Under the pieces are notes generated by a model, which saw nothing but the letters and a program-made list of their open reading frames with translations, did not search any database and was not told where the DNA came from. From Aquimarina latercula DSM 2041 (GTDB taxonomy: Bacteria > Bacteroidota > Bacteroidia > Flavobacteriales > Flavobacteriaceae), in the NCBI RefSeq assembly GCF_000430645.1, contig NZ_AUMK01000003.1, positions 682,001 through 746,000 on the forward strand: a DNA stretch of 64,000 nucleotides. The letters run 5' to 3'. The translations under genes were made by a program, and so were the position numbers. Numbering within the stretch: the stretch's first letter is position 1; every line of letters begins with the position of its first letter. This document shows, one piece after another, positions 27,392 through 35,104 of this stretch.

Positions 27392-28021
27392 ATGCAAAAA
27401 GAGGTTGTCTATCAATCTACTAACACATTTGACACATTGAATGATTTAACCAATCAAACCAAAACAGTTTGGCTCGTATTTCATGGAATTGGCTATTTAA
27501 GTAGATATTTCATCCGTTTATTTCAAAGTCTTGACGCTAAAGACAATTATATTATTGCTCCGCAAGCTCCTTCTAAATATTACAAAAACAATGATTATAA
27601 AAGAGTAGGATCTAGCTGGTTAACAAAAGAAAATACTGGAACAGAAACTAAAAATGTACTCAACTACATAGATGCAATTATGGAATTAGAGAAGCTACCA
27701 CCTTCTGTAAATTTTGTAGTTTTAGGATATTCACAAGGGGTGAGTATCGCCAGCAGATGGATCGCAAGTAGAAAGATACAACCAAATGCCTTTGTTATGA
27801 TTTCTGGTGGGTTTCCAAAGGAATTGAAAAAAGATGATTTTACTTTTCTAAACCAAACTACTAAGGTGACCCACATTTTAGGTGAAAATGATCCTTATTT
27901 TGAAATCAAAAAAGTAGAAGCTGAAAAAATACGTTTAAAAGAGATATTACCACAAATAGAATTTAGATCTCATCCTGGTGGTCATGAATTAGACATAAGA
28001 ACTGTTAAAAACATTTTTTGA
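27392..28021 (+). CDS. Alpha/beta hydrolase, carboxylesterase/phospholipase type
   Basis: At 209 residues this is a short hydrolase of the carboxylesterase/thioesterase class: an early oxyanion loop (VFHGIGYL), the nucleophile motif LGYSQG, the acid in LGENDPYFE and the histidine in HPGGHEL. The size and the GxSQG elbow match the phospholipase/carboxylesterase (YpfH-like) group. It is the third gene of the TetR operon. It ends with IRTVKNIF before a 64-bp gap to the JAMM-like gene. Confidence 0.9.
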   Translation: MQKEVVYQSTNTFDTLNDLTNQTKTVWLVFHGIGYLSRYFIRLFQSLDAKDNYIIAPQAPSKYYKNNDYKRVGSSWLTKENTGTETKNVLNYIDAIMELEKLPPSVNFVVLGYSQGVSIASRWIASRKIQPNAFVMISGGFPKELKKDDFTFLNQTTKVTHILGENDPYFEIKKVEAEKIRLKEILPQIEFRSHPGGHELDIRTVKNIF

Positions 28022-28085
28022 GCGGTAACATTTTCGGTTATTAAGACATATACTTATAGAAGCTTTAATTTAAATAGCTATTATA

Positions 28086-28868
28086 ATGTCTAAATATTCC
28101 TTATTTATAATACTCATCTGCCTATTTTCTTTAGAAATAGTATACCCTTATGAAGATTATTATATCGATCGTGTAACAGGACTAGAGCTAGGATTAGATG
28201 GTTCCGAAACAAATAATTTAAGAGTTATTGATATTAGAGAATGGAACTACGTAATTGAAGAAAAAGGAGGCGTCAAATCTATCTCTGGTATACAAGAATT
28301 ACACAAAAATAGCTCTATAATTACATTTGATGAAGATCAGATACAAATGGAAGTACAAAGAATTGCTGATGACACTATGGAAGAAGGGTTAGAGAATCAG
28401 GTTTTCATAGTATTAAATGTTAATAATGGAAAAGTTTCTGCGGTCAGAGACTGGATACCAGAGCTAAAGACCAATTCAGAAATCATGATTAATACATATG
28501 GCGTTGGTAGTAATAGTGCTCCACGGGTAGGAGAAGGGTTAATGCTTCTAGGACAATTACACGGACATCCTAAAGAATTGCAAGAAAACAAAAAAAATAT
28601 TAGAACTGTTTCTGAATTTGATATAAAAGTAGCCCGAGAACTAGGGATTACAATTTTTGCCGTTGATGCTTTTAACGCATTTGATATTTTTGATTCAAAA
28701 AACTCTAAAAATGGTTCTAAATCCCTTCACATACACTGCGTTACAAAGAATGGTGAAGTTAAAAATTTTATTGGCAGAACTATTGGAAAGAACAATATAA
28801 ACACCTTTAACTTTTCTTATTATTTCGATTCAATTTTAAGAAAAAACAATAGCATAAAAGTTCTATAG
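28086..28868 (+). CDS. Secreted JAB/MPN (JAMM)-like metallo-protein
   Basis: This 260-residue protein has an N-terminal hydrophobic signal (about 1-21) and a domain with the JAMM zinc signature: H159-G-H161-P, then S176-E-F-D179 13 residues after the proline, preceded by an acidic residue near 100-103 (EEGLENQVFIVL). Canonical JAMM motifs are HxHP-x(7)-SxxD, so the spacing is longer, as in DUF4329/JAB-like toxin domains. JAMM proteins cleave isopeptide or peptide bonds; secreted bacterial relatives occur in polymorphic toxins. No toxin leader, Rhs repeat or immunity gene is obvious. It may be a derived toxin, a peptidoglycan enzyme or a non-catalytic relative. It follows the TetR operon. Confidence 0.5.
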   Translation: MSKYSLFIILICLFSLEIVYPYEDYYIDRVTGLELGLDGSETNNLRVIDIREWNYVIEEKGGVKSISGIQELHKNSSIITFDEDQIQMEVQRIADDTMEEGLENQVFIVLNVNNGKVSAVRDWIPELKTNSEIMINTYGVGSNSAPRVGEGLMLLGQLHGHPKELQENKKNIRTVSEFDIKVARELGITIFAVDAFNAFDIFDSKNSKNGSKSLHIHCVTKNGEVKNFIGRTIGKNNINTFNFSYYFDSILRKNNSIKVL

Positions 28869-28902
28869 CATTACATTAATCAAAGAAAAAAGTATATCCT
28901 AT

Positions 28903-29274
28903 CTATAAAGTATCTATCAATCTTCTTGAATTCACTGTATCATAGATAATAGTTAATTTTTGAATTTTATTATCTTCTGAAAGATCTAAAATATCAACTA
29001 CTTTAAAATTCACTTTTTCATTATTCTTAAGTATCCATTCATAATCAAAAAGTAAGGAAAGGCGATTGGTATCTTTCTCTAAAAATATTCCATCTAAATG
29101 AAGTTTGGAAGAATTCGTGTCTGCCGATAAATCCTTATAGAATTTAGCTGCTGATAACGTACCATATAAAGGAGATATCACAATACCATCATCGGTGAAT
29201 AGGTCTACTACTTTGGCTACGTCACCTTTTTCTAATAAAAAAAGATATTTCCTTGCTACTTCTTCTTTTGTCAT
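28903..29274 (-). CDS. NTF2/SnoaL-like protein
   Basis: The 123-residue sequence starts VARKYLFLLEKGDVAKVVDLFTDDGIVISPLYG, the standard helix then acidic strand of SnoaL-like NTF2 folds, and continues with beta strands holding VDILDLSEDNKIQKLTIIYD. Such cone-shaped pockets bind or isomerise small molecules; no ligand can be named. It is 9 bp after the DinB-like gene and so likely co-transcribed. Confidence 0.8.
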   Translation of the reverse strand: MTKEEVARKYLFLLEKGDVAKVVDLFTDDGIVISPLYGTLSAAKFYKDLSADTNSSKLHLDGIFLEKDTNRLSLLFDYEWILKNNEKVNFKVVDILDLSEDNKIQKLTIIYDTVNSRRLIDTL

Positions 29275-29283
29275 CTTTAAATT

Positions 29284-29796
29284 TTACAAATATCTTTCTT
29301 TAATGATTTCTACGTGATGGTTTTGATGACCAGAAAGTATATAACCCGCAGCTCTAGCACTCATAGGGCTACCACTCGCCTCTCCTATTTGACTTAACAT
29401 CTCTGATGTAAATCTTTTATATAAAGTAATTGAGCTATTCCTTACGGATTCAAAGTCTTCAATAAGATCTTCAATACTAAATGTATTTGCATTAGAATTC
29501 GGCACATAAGCATCTTGATCAAAACCAATCAAAGGAGTTTCATCTTTTCTCGCGAACCTAAGTGCTCTATATGAAAATATACGCTCCGTATCAATTATAT
29601 GCTGTATCACCTCTGCTATGGTCCATTTACCATCTTCATAGGCATAAGTCAATTTTTCCTTAGGGATAGCGTTTACAAAATCAATAAACTTCTTCTTTCC
29701 TAGCTGTAGCCCTTCTACGATATTATTACTTTCTGCTTTATCTATAAAACTTCCGTAATATGGATTATATTCTTCTTGCGCAAGTAATGATTGCAT
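29284..29796 (-). CDS. DinB-family four-helix protein
   Basis: The 170-residue protein has the DinB/YfiT layout: a first conserved histidine in VIQHIIDTERIF and two more in SGHQNHHVEIIKE near the C-terminus, the triad that binds a metal. Some members are bacillithiol or mycothiol S-transferases or detoxifiers; many have no known role. It has no signal and lies ahead of the NTF2-like gene. Confidence 0.88.
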   Translation of the reverse strand: MQSLLAQEEYNPYYGSFIDKAESNNIVEGLQLGKKKFIDFVNAIPKEKLTYAYEDGKWTIAEVIQHIIDTERIFSYRALRFARKDETPLIGFDQDAYVPNSNANTFSIEDLIEDFESVRNSSITLYKRFTSEMLSQIGEASGSPMSARAAGYILSGHQNHHVEIIKERYL

Positions 29797-29901
29797 ATAT
29801 AACTATTTATAAATTTTGTTGAAATTTACTAATTCTAGAAACATTCATTGATTGCATTAACAGTTATTTATAAGATAAGCGGATTATACTAAATAGTAAA
29901 T

Positions 29902-30948
29902 TTATTGTTTAGCATCAATAAACTTTATTGCCTCTATAACATTCTTGTCTTTAGTTAAATCTTGAAAGTTAGCCTCTTTAATAATCTCTATTTCCGGTTT
30001 AATGGTTTTTGTAAACGTCGCAGATTTATCTGTCGCATAACTTAATGTTATCGCAGCTTTTGTTTTAAATGGCAATTCAAATAAATCATTAGCAGTAGTC
30101 AAACCACAACTTTCCTCTCCGATAATCACCGTGTTTTTTCTTCTTCTAATACCTAAGGCTACAAACTCTCCAGCACTAGCCGTCATTACACCAGTTATTA
30201 AAGCAACAGGGGTTTCTGTTTTAGGTCTAGTAGCTGTCTTTACTTGCGCTTGTATTTTTTGATCTTCATAATAAATGCCATTATCAAGTCCCGAACGATT
30301 TTTTACATTCTTATCCGCATCTAAATATAATGACACTGTATTATCGCCGATTAAATGGTATAATCCAGCAAGCATGACATTAGAGTTCCCTCCTATGTTT
30401 AGTCGTAAATCAATGATCCATCCTTTTATTTTGTTAGAAGTATCCACTTTTATGATGGCATCATATATTTCTTGACTTCTTTCATTTAGTTCCTTTTCTG
30501 TCGCATTCAATAATAACATTCCTGGAATAAACACATATCCATAATGATCATTAATTACTTTTATATCAAACTTTGGTTCTTCACTGTATTTTGCCAATAA
30601 ACTACTGTGTAAATCTTCTTTAGTAATTTGTCTTTTGAGACTACTTTGATACATTTTTTTCTCTGAAAAAAGCAATAAATGATCTCCTTTAATAGTATCA
30701 AAAAGTTTCGAGCAAACCTCTAATGATTCCTCGAAAGTACTTTTCTTCAAAGCTTCTTTTTTTACATATGGTTTTATTTTACTCCAGTTAACATTTTTTC
30801 GATACAGATAATTAGCTTCTAACTGTTCAAAAAAACGATCATAGAATATATTAATACTATCTTGAACGGATTCAACTTTTTCTTGACTGTAGCTCTTTGA
30901 ATAAAATACTGAAATGGTAATGATTACGACTAAAAAAAATCTTTTCAT
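29902..30948 (-). CDS. Exported S41-family serine peptidase
   Basis: This 348-residue protein has a signal peptide (MKRFFLVVIITISVFYSKSYSQ) and an S41/tail-specific protease-like domain. The nucleophile sits in MTASAGEFVALG, followed by GEESCGLTTANDLFELP; the N-terminal part has GWIIDLRLNIGGNS, the usual pre-nucleophile strand. It lacks an obvious PDZ domain, so it is closer to short S41 members such as interphotoreceptor-like proteases. Likely periplasmic or surface degradation of peptides. No operon partner is close; a -7-like TAATTTTG is at 30983-30976 on the minus strand. Confidence 0.9.
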   Translation of the reverse strand: MKRFFLVVIITISVFYSKSYSQEKVESVQDSINIFYDRFFEQLEANYLYRKNVNWSKIKPYVKKEALKKSTFEESLEVCSKLFDTIKGDHLLLFSEKKMYQSSLKRQITKEDLHSSLLAKYSEEPKFDIKVINDHYGYVFIPGMLLLNATEKELNERSQEIYDAIIKVDTSNKIKGWIIDLRLNIGGNSNVMLAGLYHLIGDNTVSLYLDADKNVKNRSGLDNGIYYEDQKIQAQVKTATRPKTETPVALITGVMTASAGEFVALGIRRRKNTVIIGEESCGLTTANDLFELPFKTKAAITLSYATDKSATFTKTIKPEIEIIKEANFQDLTKDKNVIEAIKFIDAKQ

Positions 30949-31047
30949 AACTATGGTTTTTAAATTTCACTTCTTCAAAATTATAGACCATGAAAAGAAA
31001 AACACTTCTAAAAAAATACAAGAATGTCCAGAAAAAAAATATTGGAC

Positions 31048-32154
31048 TTATTCGTTTTTATGATTCTTCTTATACTGCGTAGGAGTTAGACCCGTTATCT
31101 TTTTGAATACCGCATTAAATGAAGATTTTGAACTAAAACCAGATTTTTCTGCAATTGCTAATAATGTAAACTTTTTTTCTTCAGAAGAAACCAACAATGT
31201 TTTTACCTTTTCGATTCTATAAGTATTTATAAAATCATTGAAAGACATATGATACGTATCGTGGATATATAGGGATAGTTCTTTTTCTGATATAGATAAC
31301 AAAGACGCTAGATCAGAAACTTTGAGGTTTTGATTTGTAAAAATCTCTTCTGTTTTCATATAATACGCTATACTATTCCTCAACGCAATATCTGTTTCTT
31401 CTTCTTTATGATCTTTTAGGCAAAAAGTTTTAAACAGCAGATTAGATTTTGTAAAACCAATAAAACCTATCCAATAGATATAGATAGAATTTAAAACCAA
31501 TATTACATAGTAAAACTCTCCGCTATCTTCGAGATTAAAAAGAACTGCAATGATTTGATGAAGTAAATTAAGAATAATAAATACAATAAACATCCAGGAA
31601 AATGTGGAAAACCATTCCCAATTTTTGCGAATAGACAGAGAACCTTTGATCTGGTCTTTATTCTTATTTATAAATCCTAGGACATATATCATGAGAATTA
31701 GGTTAAACGTCAGATAAACAAAATCATTATATAGAAAAAAACCTGTTTGATAGACTCTATAAAAAATATGTTCATCAATACCACTATGGAGCATCACATA
31801 CCAATAAGTTCTTAAGATTCCATACAAAATTGCGGGAATAAACAATAGATATTCAACAAAGGAAATAACGTAAGCTTTTTTTTCTATTTGGCTTTTTATA
31901 TAAAAATAAAATCCCACACCAATAAGATACTTATACGGAAATGGAAAAGAAGTCAAAGGAAGAAAACCTATTGAATTGACATTCATATACAGGAATGCAT
32001 ATGTCAAATTATAAAAGGACAAAGAAAATAAAAACAATATGTAATAATTAAATGCTCTTTTATTCTCTCTTCTTTTAGAAAGTAGATATAAACATAGTGT
32101 AAAACCCTGTATTGCACCAAAAAGGACTATAATATTTAATACTGTGTAATTTAT
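31048..32154 (-). CDS. Membrane-bound AraC-family regulator with missing canonical start
   Basis: The C-terminal 100 residues are an AraC/XylS double helix-turn-helix (FTNQNLKVSDLASLLSISEKEL, then SGFSSKSSFNAVFKKITGLTPTQY). The N-terminal part has about seven transmembrane helices, a design common in Flavobacteriia. Coding sequence continues upstream of the first TTG (32037) through 32154: INYTVLNIIVLFGAIQG reads as the usual helix 1, where relatives begin M-N-(Y/F)-T-V-L-N. The codon at the expected Met is ATA (32154-32152), and no ATG, GTG or TTG lies between it and the upstream stop at 32211-32209. Either ATA or ATT (32184) starts translation, the gene is N-terminally damaged, or the base is an error. 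Confidence 0.85.
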   Translation of the reverse strand: MNYTVLNIIVLFGAIQGFTLCLYLLSKRRENKRAFNYYILFLFSLSFYNLTYAFLYMNVNSIGFLPLTSFPFPYKYLIGVGFYFYIKSQIEKKAYVISFVEYLLFIPAILYGILRTYWYVMLHSGIDEHIFYRVYQTGFFLYNDFVYLTFNLILMIYVLGFINKNKDQIKGSLSIRKNWEWFSTFSWMFIVFIILNLLHQIIAVLFNLEDSGEFYYVILVLNSIYIYWIGFIGFTKSNLLFKTFCLKDHKEEETDIALRNSIAYYMKTEEIFTNQNLKVSDLASLLSISEKELSLYIHDTYHMSFNDFINTYRIEKVKTLLVSSEEKKFTLLAIAEKSGFSSKSSFNAVFKKITGLTPTQYKKNHKNE

Positions 32155-32217
32155 GGTGTTGTTTTTATTAGTAAAACGATCAATTAATAAATAAGTCTTT
32201 GGATGGTTTTAATAAAC

Positions 32218-32925
32218 TTAATTCTTTGTTCTATAAATATTTCTTGGGTAATCAGAGATTCGTACATTTTCTTTTTGCAATTCGTTTAATGCATTTTTTG
32301 CTATCCAAATTGCAGAAGAGCTCTTTAATTCTAATAATTGATTAGCAACTTTTATAGCTTTTTTATTTAAATCTATATTTCTCTTTCCAATATTTCTCAA
32401 AGCCCAATTTATCGCTTTTTTCACATACAATCTGTCATCATTTGATTCTTTTTTAATGATTGGAAAAAATTGTTCAAACAATTCATTATCTGATTTTTTA
32501 TCAGCCATACAATAAGCAGCCATAATAGCAAAACCAGCTCTTTTTTCGAATTCGGGTTTTCTCTTTGTCCAATCAATTATTTTAGCCAGTGCAAATTTAC
32601 TTTTAGCAAACAGTCCCATACAGAAGCTATCACAAATTTCCCAGTTTTCAAAGGTTTTTACCCATTTCTCCATCAGTTCTTCTGTAACATCATTAGGATT
32701 AAATAATTTACTACACAACAACCTACCTTCATATATATTACTATCAAAAAGCTGCAAAGCAAGATCATTTCTACCCTTTCCAATATCTTTCGCTAATTCT
32801 TTTAGATCTTTATGATATATGCCTAAAGAATTGTGAGCTACAATTCCAAATTTCCTTTCTTTGAAAATTATTTTTTCAGGGTCTTTTAGCTCATTAAGAT
32901 ATACTATTATTTCATCGTAAGTCAC
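32218..32925 (-). CDS. AlkD-like DNA alkylation repair protein
   Basis: The 235-residue protein is an all-helical HEAT-like repeat protein of the DNA_alkylation family (AlkC/AlkD): LNELKDPEKIIFKERKFGI, RLLCSKLFNPNDV, WEICDSFC and YVKKAINWALRNIGKRN. AlkD excises positively charged 3- and 7-alkylpurines by flipping out the opposite strand. The catalytic aspartate/tryptophan set is plausible in EICDSFCMG and AKIIDWTKR but not checked structurally. It is upstream of the AraC-type gene on the same strand. Confidence 0.9.
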   Translation of the reverse strand: MTYDEIIVYLNELKDPEKIIFKERKFGIVAHNSLGIYHKDLKELAKDIGKGRNDLALQLFDSNIYEGRLLCSKLFNPNDVTEELMEKWVKTFENWEICDSFCMGLFAKSKFALAKIIDWTKRKPEFEKRAGFAIMAAYCMADKKSDNELFEQFFPIIKKESNDDRLYVKKAINWALRNIGKRNIDLNKKAIKVANQLLELKSSSAIWIAKNALNELQKENVRISDYPRNIYRTKN

Positions 32926-32990
32926 ACTAAGTTTTTCTGTTCATTAGATTATTCATTCCTACTATTTTACAAAATAAGTAAGAGGATCTT

Positions 32991-34358
32991 TTATTTTGTT
33001 TTCCTTTTCACCCAATTTATTATTAAGGTTAACGCCTTAGGAGAAAAAGTCTGTTCTATTTCGGCATATTCGCTTAATGAACCACTTTCTGATTCTTGAA
33101 AAAGGTGATTTAGATTTTCTAAGGTTACAATTTCTACATCTTGGTTACCTCCTTTTGCTAAGGCATTTTTAATTCCGGATAAATTTTCTTTTACTGAAAC
33201 CTGCAGATCTTTATCTCCATTTAGAGCTAACACAGGAATATCAATTTCTTCTAAATATGCTGCAGGTTGGGACCTAATAAAACTAGCTACTTCTGAACCA
33301 GTAATCTGTTCTACCAACATTTTTCTTTGATTCTCTGGAAATAGCGCTCCATATTTATTAGAGTAATACGAGTTAATACTGTCTTTTAATGAAATATTAT
33401 CTAAGTCAGAATTCACTACTATATCATAAGCTTCCTTTACTACTTTCTGACCTTGTTGAATTTGTAATTCATTTATTCCAAGATTTCTTTCGAAAGCAGC
33501 TTTTTGCAAAAGCATTAATTCATCCCCGTTTATTCCTGGCGCAGCAAGTAGAACCAAAAAATCTAAATCACCTTTCTCTACAGCAACTTTAGGAGCGACA
33601 ATACCACCAATACTATGACCTATTAGTCCTATTTTAGAATCACTAAATTCCTTTCTTTCTTTTAAAAAATCAATTGCATACTTGACATCAGCAGCAGAGA
33701 CGTCTATGGTAACCATATTAAAATCTCCTTCCGATTCGCCCACACCTCTTTCATCAAAACGAAATACAGCTATTCCGTTCTTTGTTAATTCATTTGCCAA
33801 CACAAAATATGGTTTATGACCAAACATATCTCCATCTCTATTTTGTGCACCGCTACCACTAACTATAATAGCCAAAGCGTAATTACCCTTCTCTTTCGGC
33901 ATTGTTAGTGTTCCACTTAACTTCACGTTATCATCTTTATTAACAAATACTACATTTTCAGAATGATAATTAAATGGTGGTTTGGGTTCTTGAGGTCTAT
34001 TTAATGTAATAGTTCCTTTCTTAAGGTCTAAAGGAATAGGATGACCGCTTTGCGAAAAATTACCAATAATCTCCATCTTATCATTAAGTTTTCCCTTATA
34101 CTCTAGTTTAAGATCGGGAAATGAAATAGTAATTATTGAGTCTGCAAAAACTGTGGCTGAAGCCTTAGCGCCGCTCAATCCTTGTTTTAAAATGCTAAGT
34201 GTTGATACATAATCATTAGCAACTTTTTCTATATTAAAAGCTATTTCTAACTTATTTCCATTAACATTTACTTCTCCAATCCAATCTCCAGAAACATCCT
34301 GAGAAAACGAAAAAACTGTAAAAAAGAAAAAAGAGAAGATGATAAATATTCTATCCAT
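32991..34358 (-). CDS. Exported alpha/beta hydrolase (dienelactone/S9-like)
   Basis: This 455-residue protein has a signal peptide (MDRIFIIFSFFFFTVFSFSQ), an N-terminal beta domain (about 25-130) and a C-terminal hydrolase fold: GVGESEGDF, nucleophile GHSIGGIVAP, acid in LALNGDKDLQVSV and histidine in LENLNHLFQ. The architecture is common in Bacteroidota secreted esterases/peptidases. Substrate is unknown. A 15-bp-arm inverted repeat lies 19 bp upstream of the start and may regulate it. Confidence 0.9.
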   Translation of the reverse strand: MDRIFIIFSFFFFTVFSFSQDVSGDWIGEVNVNGNKLEIAFNIEKVANDYVSTLSILKQGLSGAKASATVFADSIITISFPDLKLEYKGKLNDKMEIIGNFSQSGHPIPLDLKKGTITLNRPQEPKPPFNYHSENVVFVNKDDNVKLSGTLTMPKEKGNYALAIIVSGSGAQNRDGDMFGHKPYFVLANELTKNGIAVFRFDERGVGESEGDFNMVTIDVSAADVKYAIDFLKERKEFSDSKIGLIGHSIGGIVAPKVAVEKGDLDFLVLLAAPGINGDELMLLQKAAFERNLGINELQIQQGQKVVKEAYDIVVNSDLDNISLKDSINSYYSNKYGALFPENQRKMLVEQITGSEVASFIRSQPAAYLEEIDIPVLALNGDKDLQVSVKENLSGIKNALAKGGNQDVEIVTLENLNHLFQESESGSLSEYAEIEQTFSPKALTLIINWVKRKTK

Positions 34359-34376
34359 TTGTGTGAATGTTTTATA

Positions 34377-34426
34377 AACTAAAATAGTATATATTTTATA
34401 CTCAACTAATTTATACTATTTTAGTT
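34377..34426. repeat. Long inverted repeat upstream of the exported hydrolase
   Basis: AACTAAAATAGTATA (34377-34391) is perfectly complementary to TATACTATTTTAGTT (34412-34426) around a 20-nt centre. It is between the hydrolase start and the lipoprotein terminator and has no T-tract, so it is more likely an operator or mRNA stem than a terminator. Confidence 0.55.
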
Positions 34427-34446
34427 AGTAAATGGTATGAACAAAA

Positions 34447-34473
34447 AAAAGAATGAATAAAACTCATTCTTTT
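34447..34473 (-). terminator. Terminator of the 34.5-kb lipoprotein gene
   Basis: AAAAGAATGA pairs perfectly with TCATTCTTTT around a 7-nt loop. On the minus strand it ends in a run of eight T. Confidence 0.75.
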
Positions 34474-34504
34474 CGAAAATCATTTTAAACTATTGTAGCG
34501 AATA

Positions 34505-34954
34505 TTACTCTAATGAAAATGTATACACACCTGTATCCTGATCAAATACAAATTCGGAATTTTGTATTTCTAAATTACTAAAATTGATCACATCACAACA
34601 TTCTCCTTTAATTCGTTCTGTAGTTAATTCTAAAGCAAATAACTCCGAATTAGAAATTTCTATTGAATAAGCAGTTGTTCCCGCAGATATACTTGTCGAG
34701 TTTATTACCAAAATAGTAGTGTTATTTTCATTTATTTCGGCGAAATCAATCGTATTTTGATTATTTATATCTAAAATCATAATATTATTAACCTGAAGCG
34801 TACCGTTTGATATAACATTTTCTCCATCTGAATTTACTATTTCAAATCTAAATAAAGCATCTGGAGCACATACTACCAATTCACAATCGCTACTATTACA
34901 ACTACTGAATAAAAGAACCATCATCAAAATAAGAGAAAAAAAACTAACTTTCAT
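34505..34954 (-). CDS. Small lipoprotein of unknown function
   Basis: The 149-residue product has a lipoprotein signal ending FSSC (Cys about 19), then SSDC and a short beta-rich domain of about 110 residues holding a CC pair (GECCDV). I do not recognise a family. It has its own terminator and lies between ppc and the hydrolase. Confidence 0.65.
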   Translation of the reverse strand: MKVSFFSLILMMVLLFSSCNSSDCELVVCAPDALFRFEIVNSDGENVISNGTLQVNNIMILDINNQNTIDFAEINENNTTILVINSTSISAGTTAYSIEISNSELFALELTTERIKGECCDVINFSNLEIQNSEFVFDQDTGVYTFSLE

Positions 34955-35055
34955 TATTTCATTTTTTAGTTATATCTATTAGATACATAACTTATACAAT
35001 AGTTGCTTCAAGTATATAAATAACAAATACTATTATCAGATACTCCTAAACAAAA

Positions 35056-35084
35056 AAACCACAATAATGAAGTTATTGTGGTTT
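35056..35084 (-). terminator. Terminator of ppc
   Basis: A perfect 12-bp stem, AAACCACAATAA with TTATTGTGGTTT around TGAAG, lies about 20 bp after the ppc stop. The minus strand then has seven T. Confidence 0.85.
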
Positions 35085-35104
35085 ATCTTTTACATATAAT
35101 CTCC

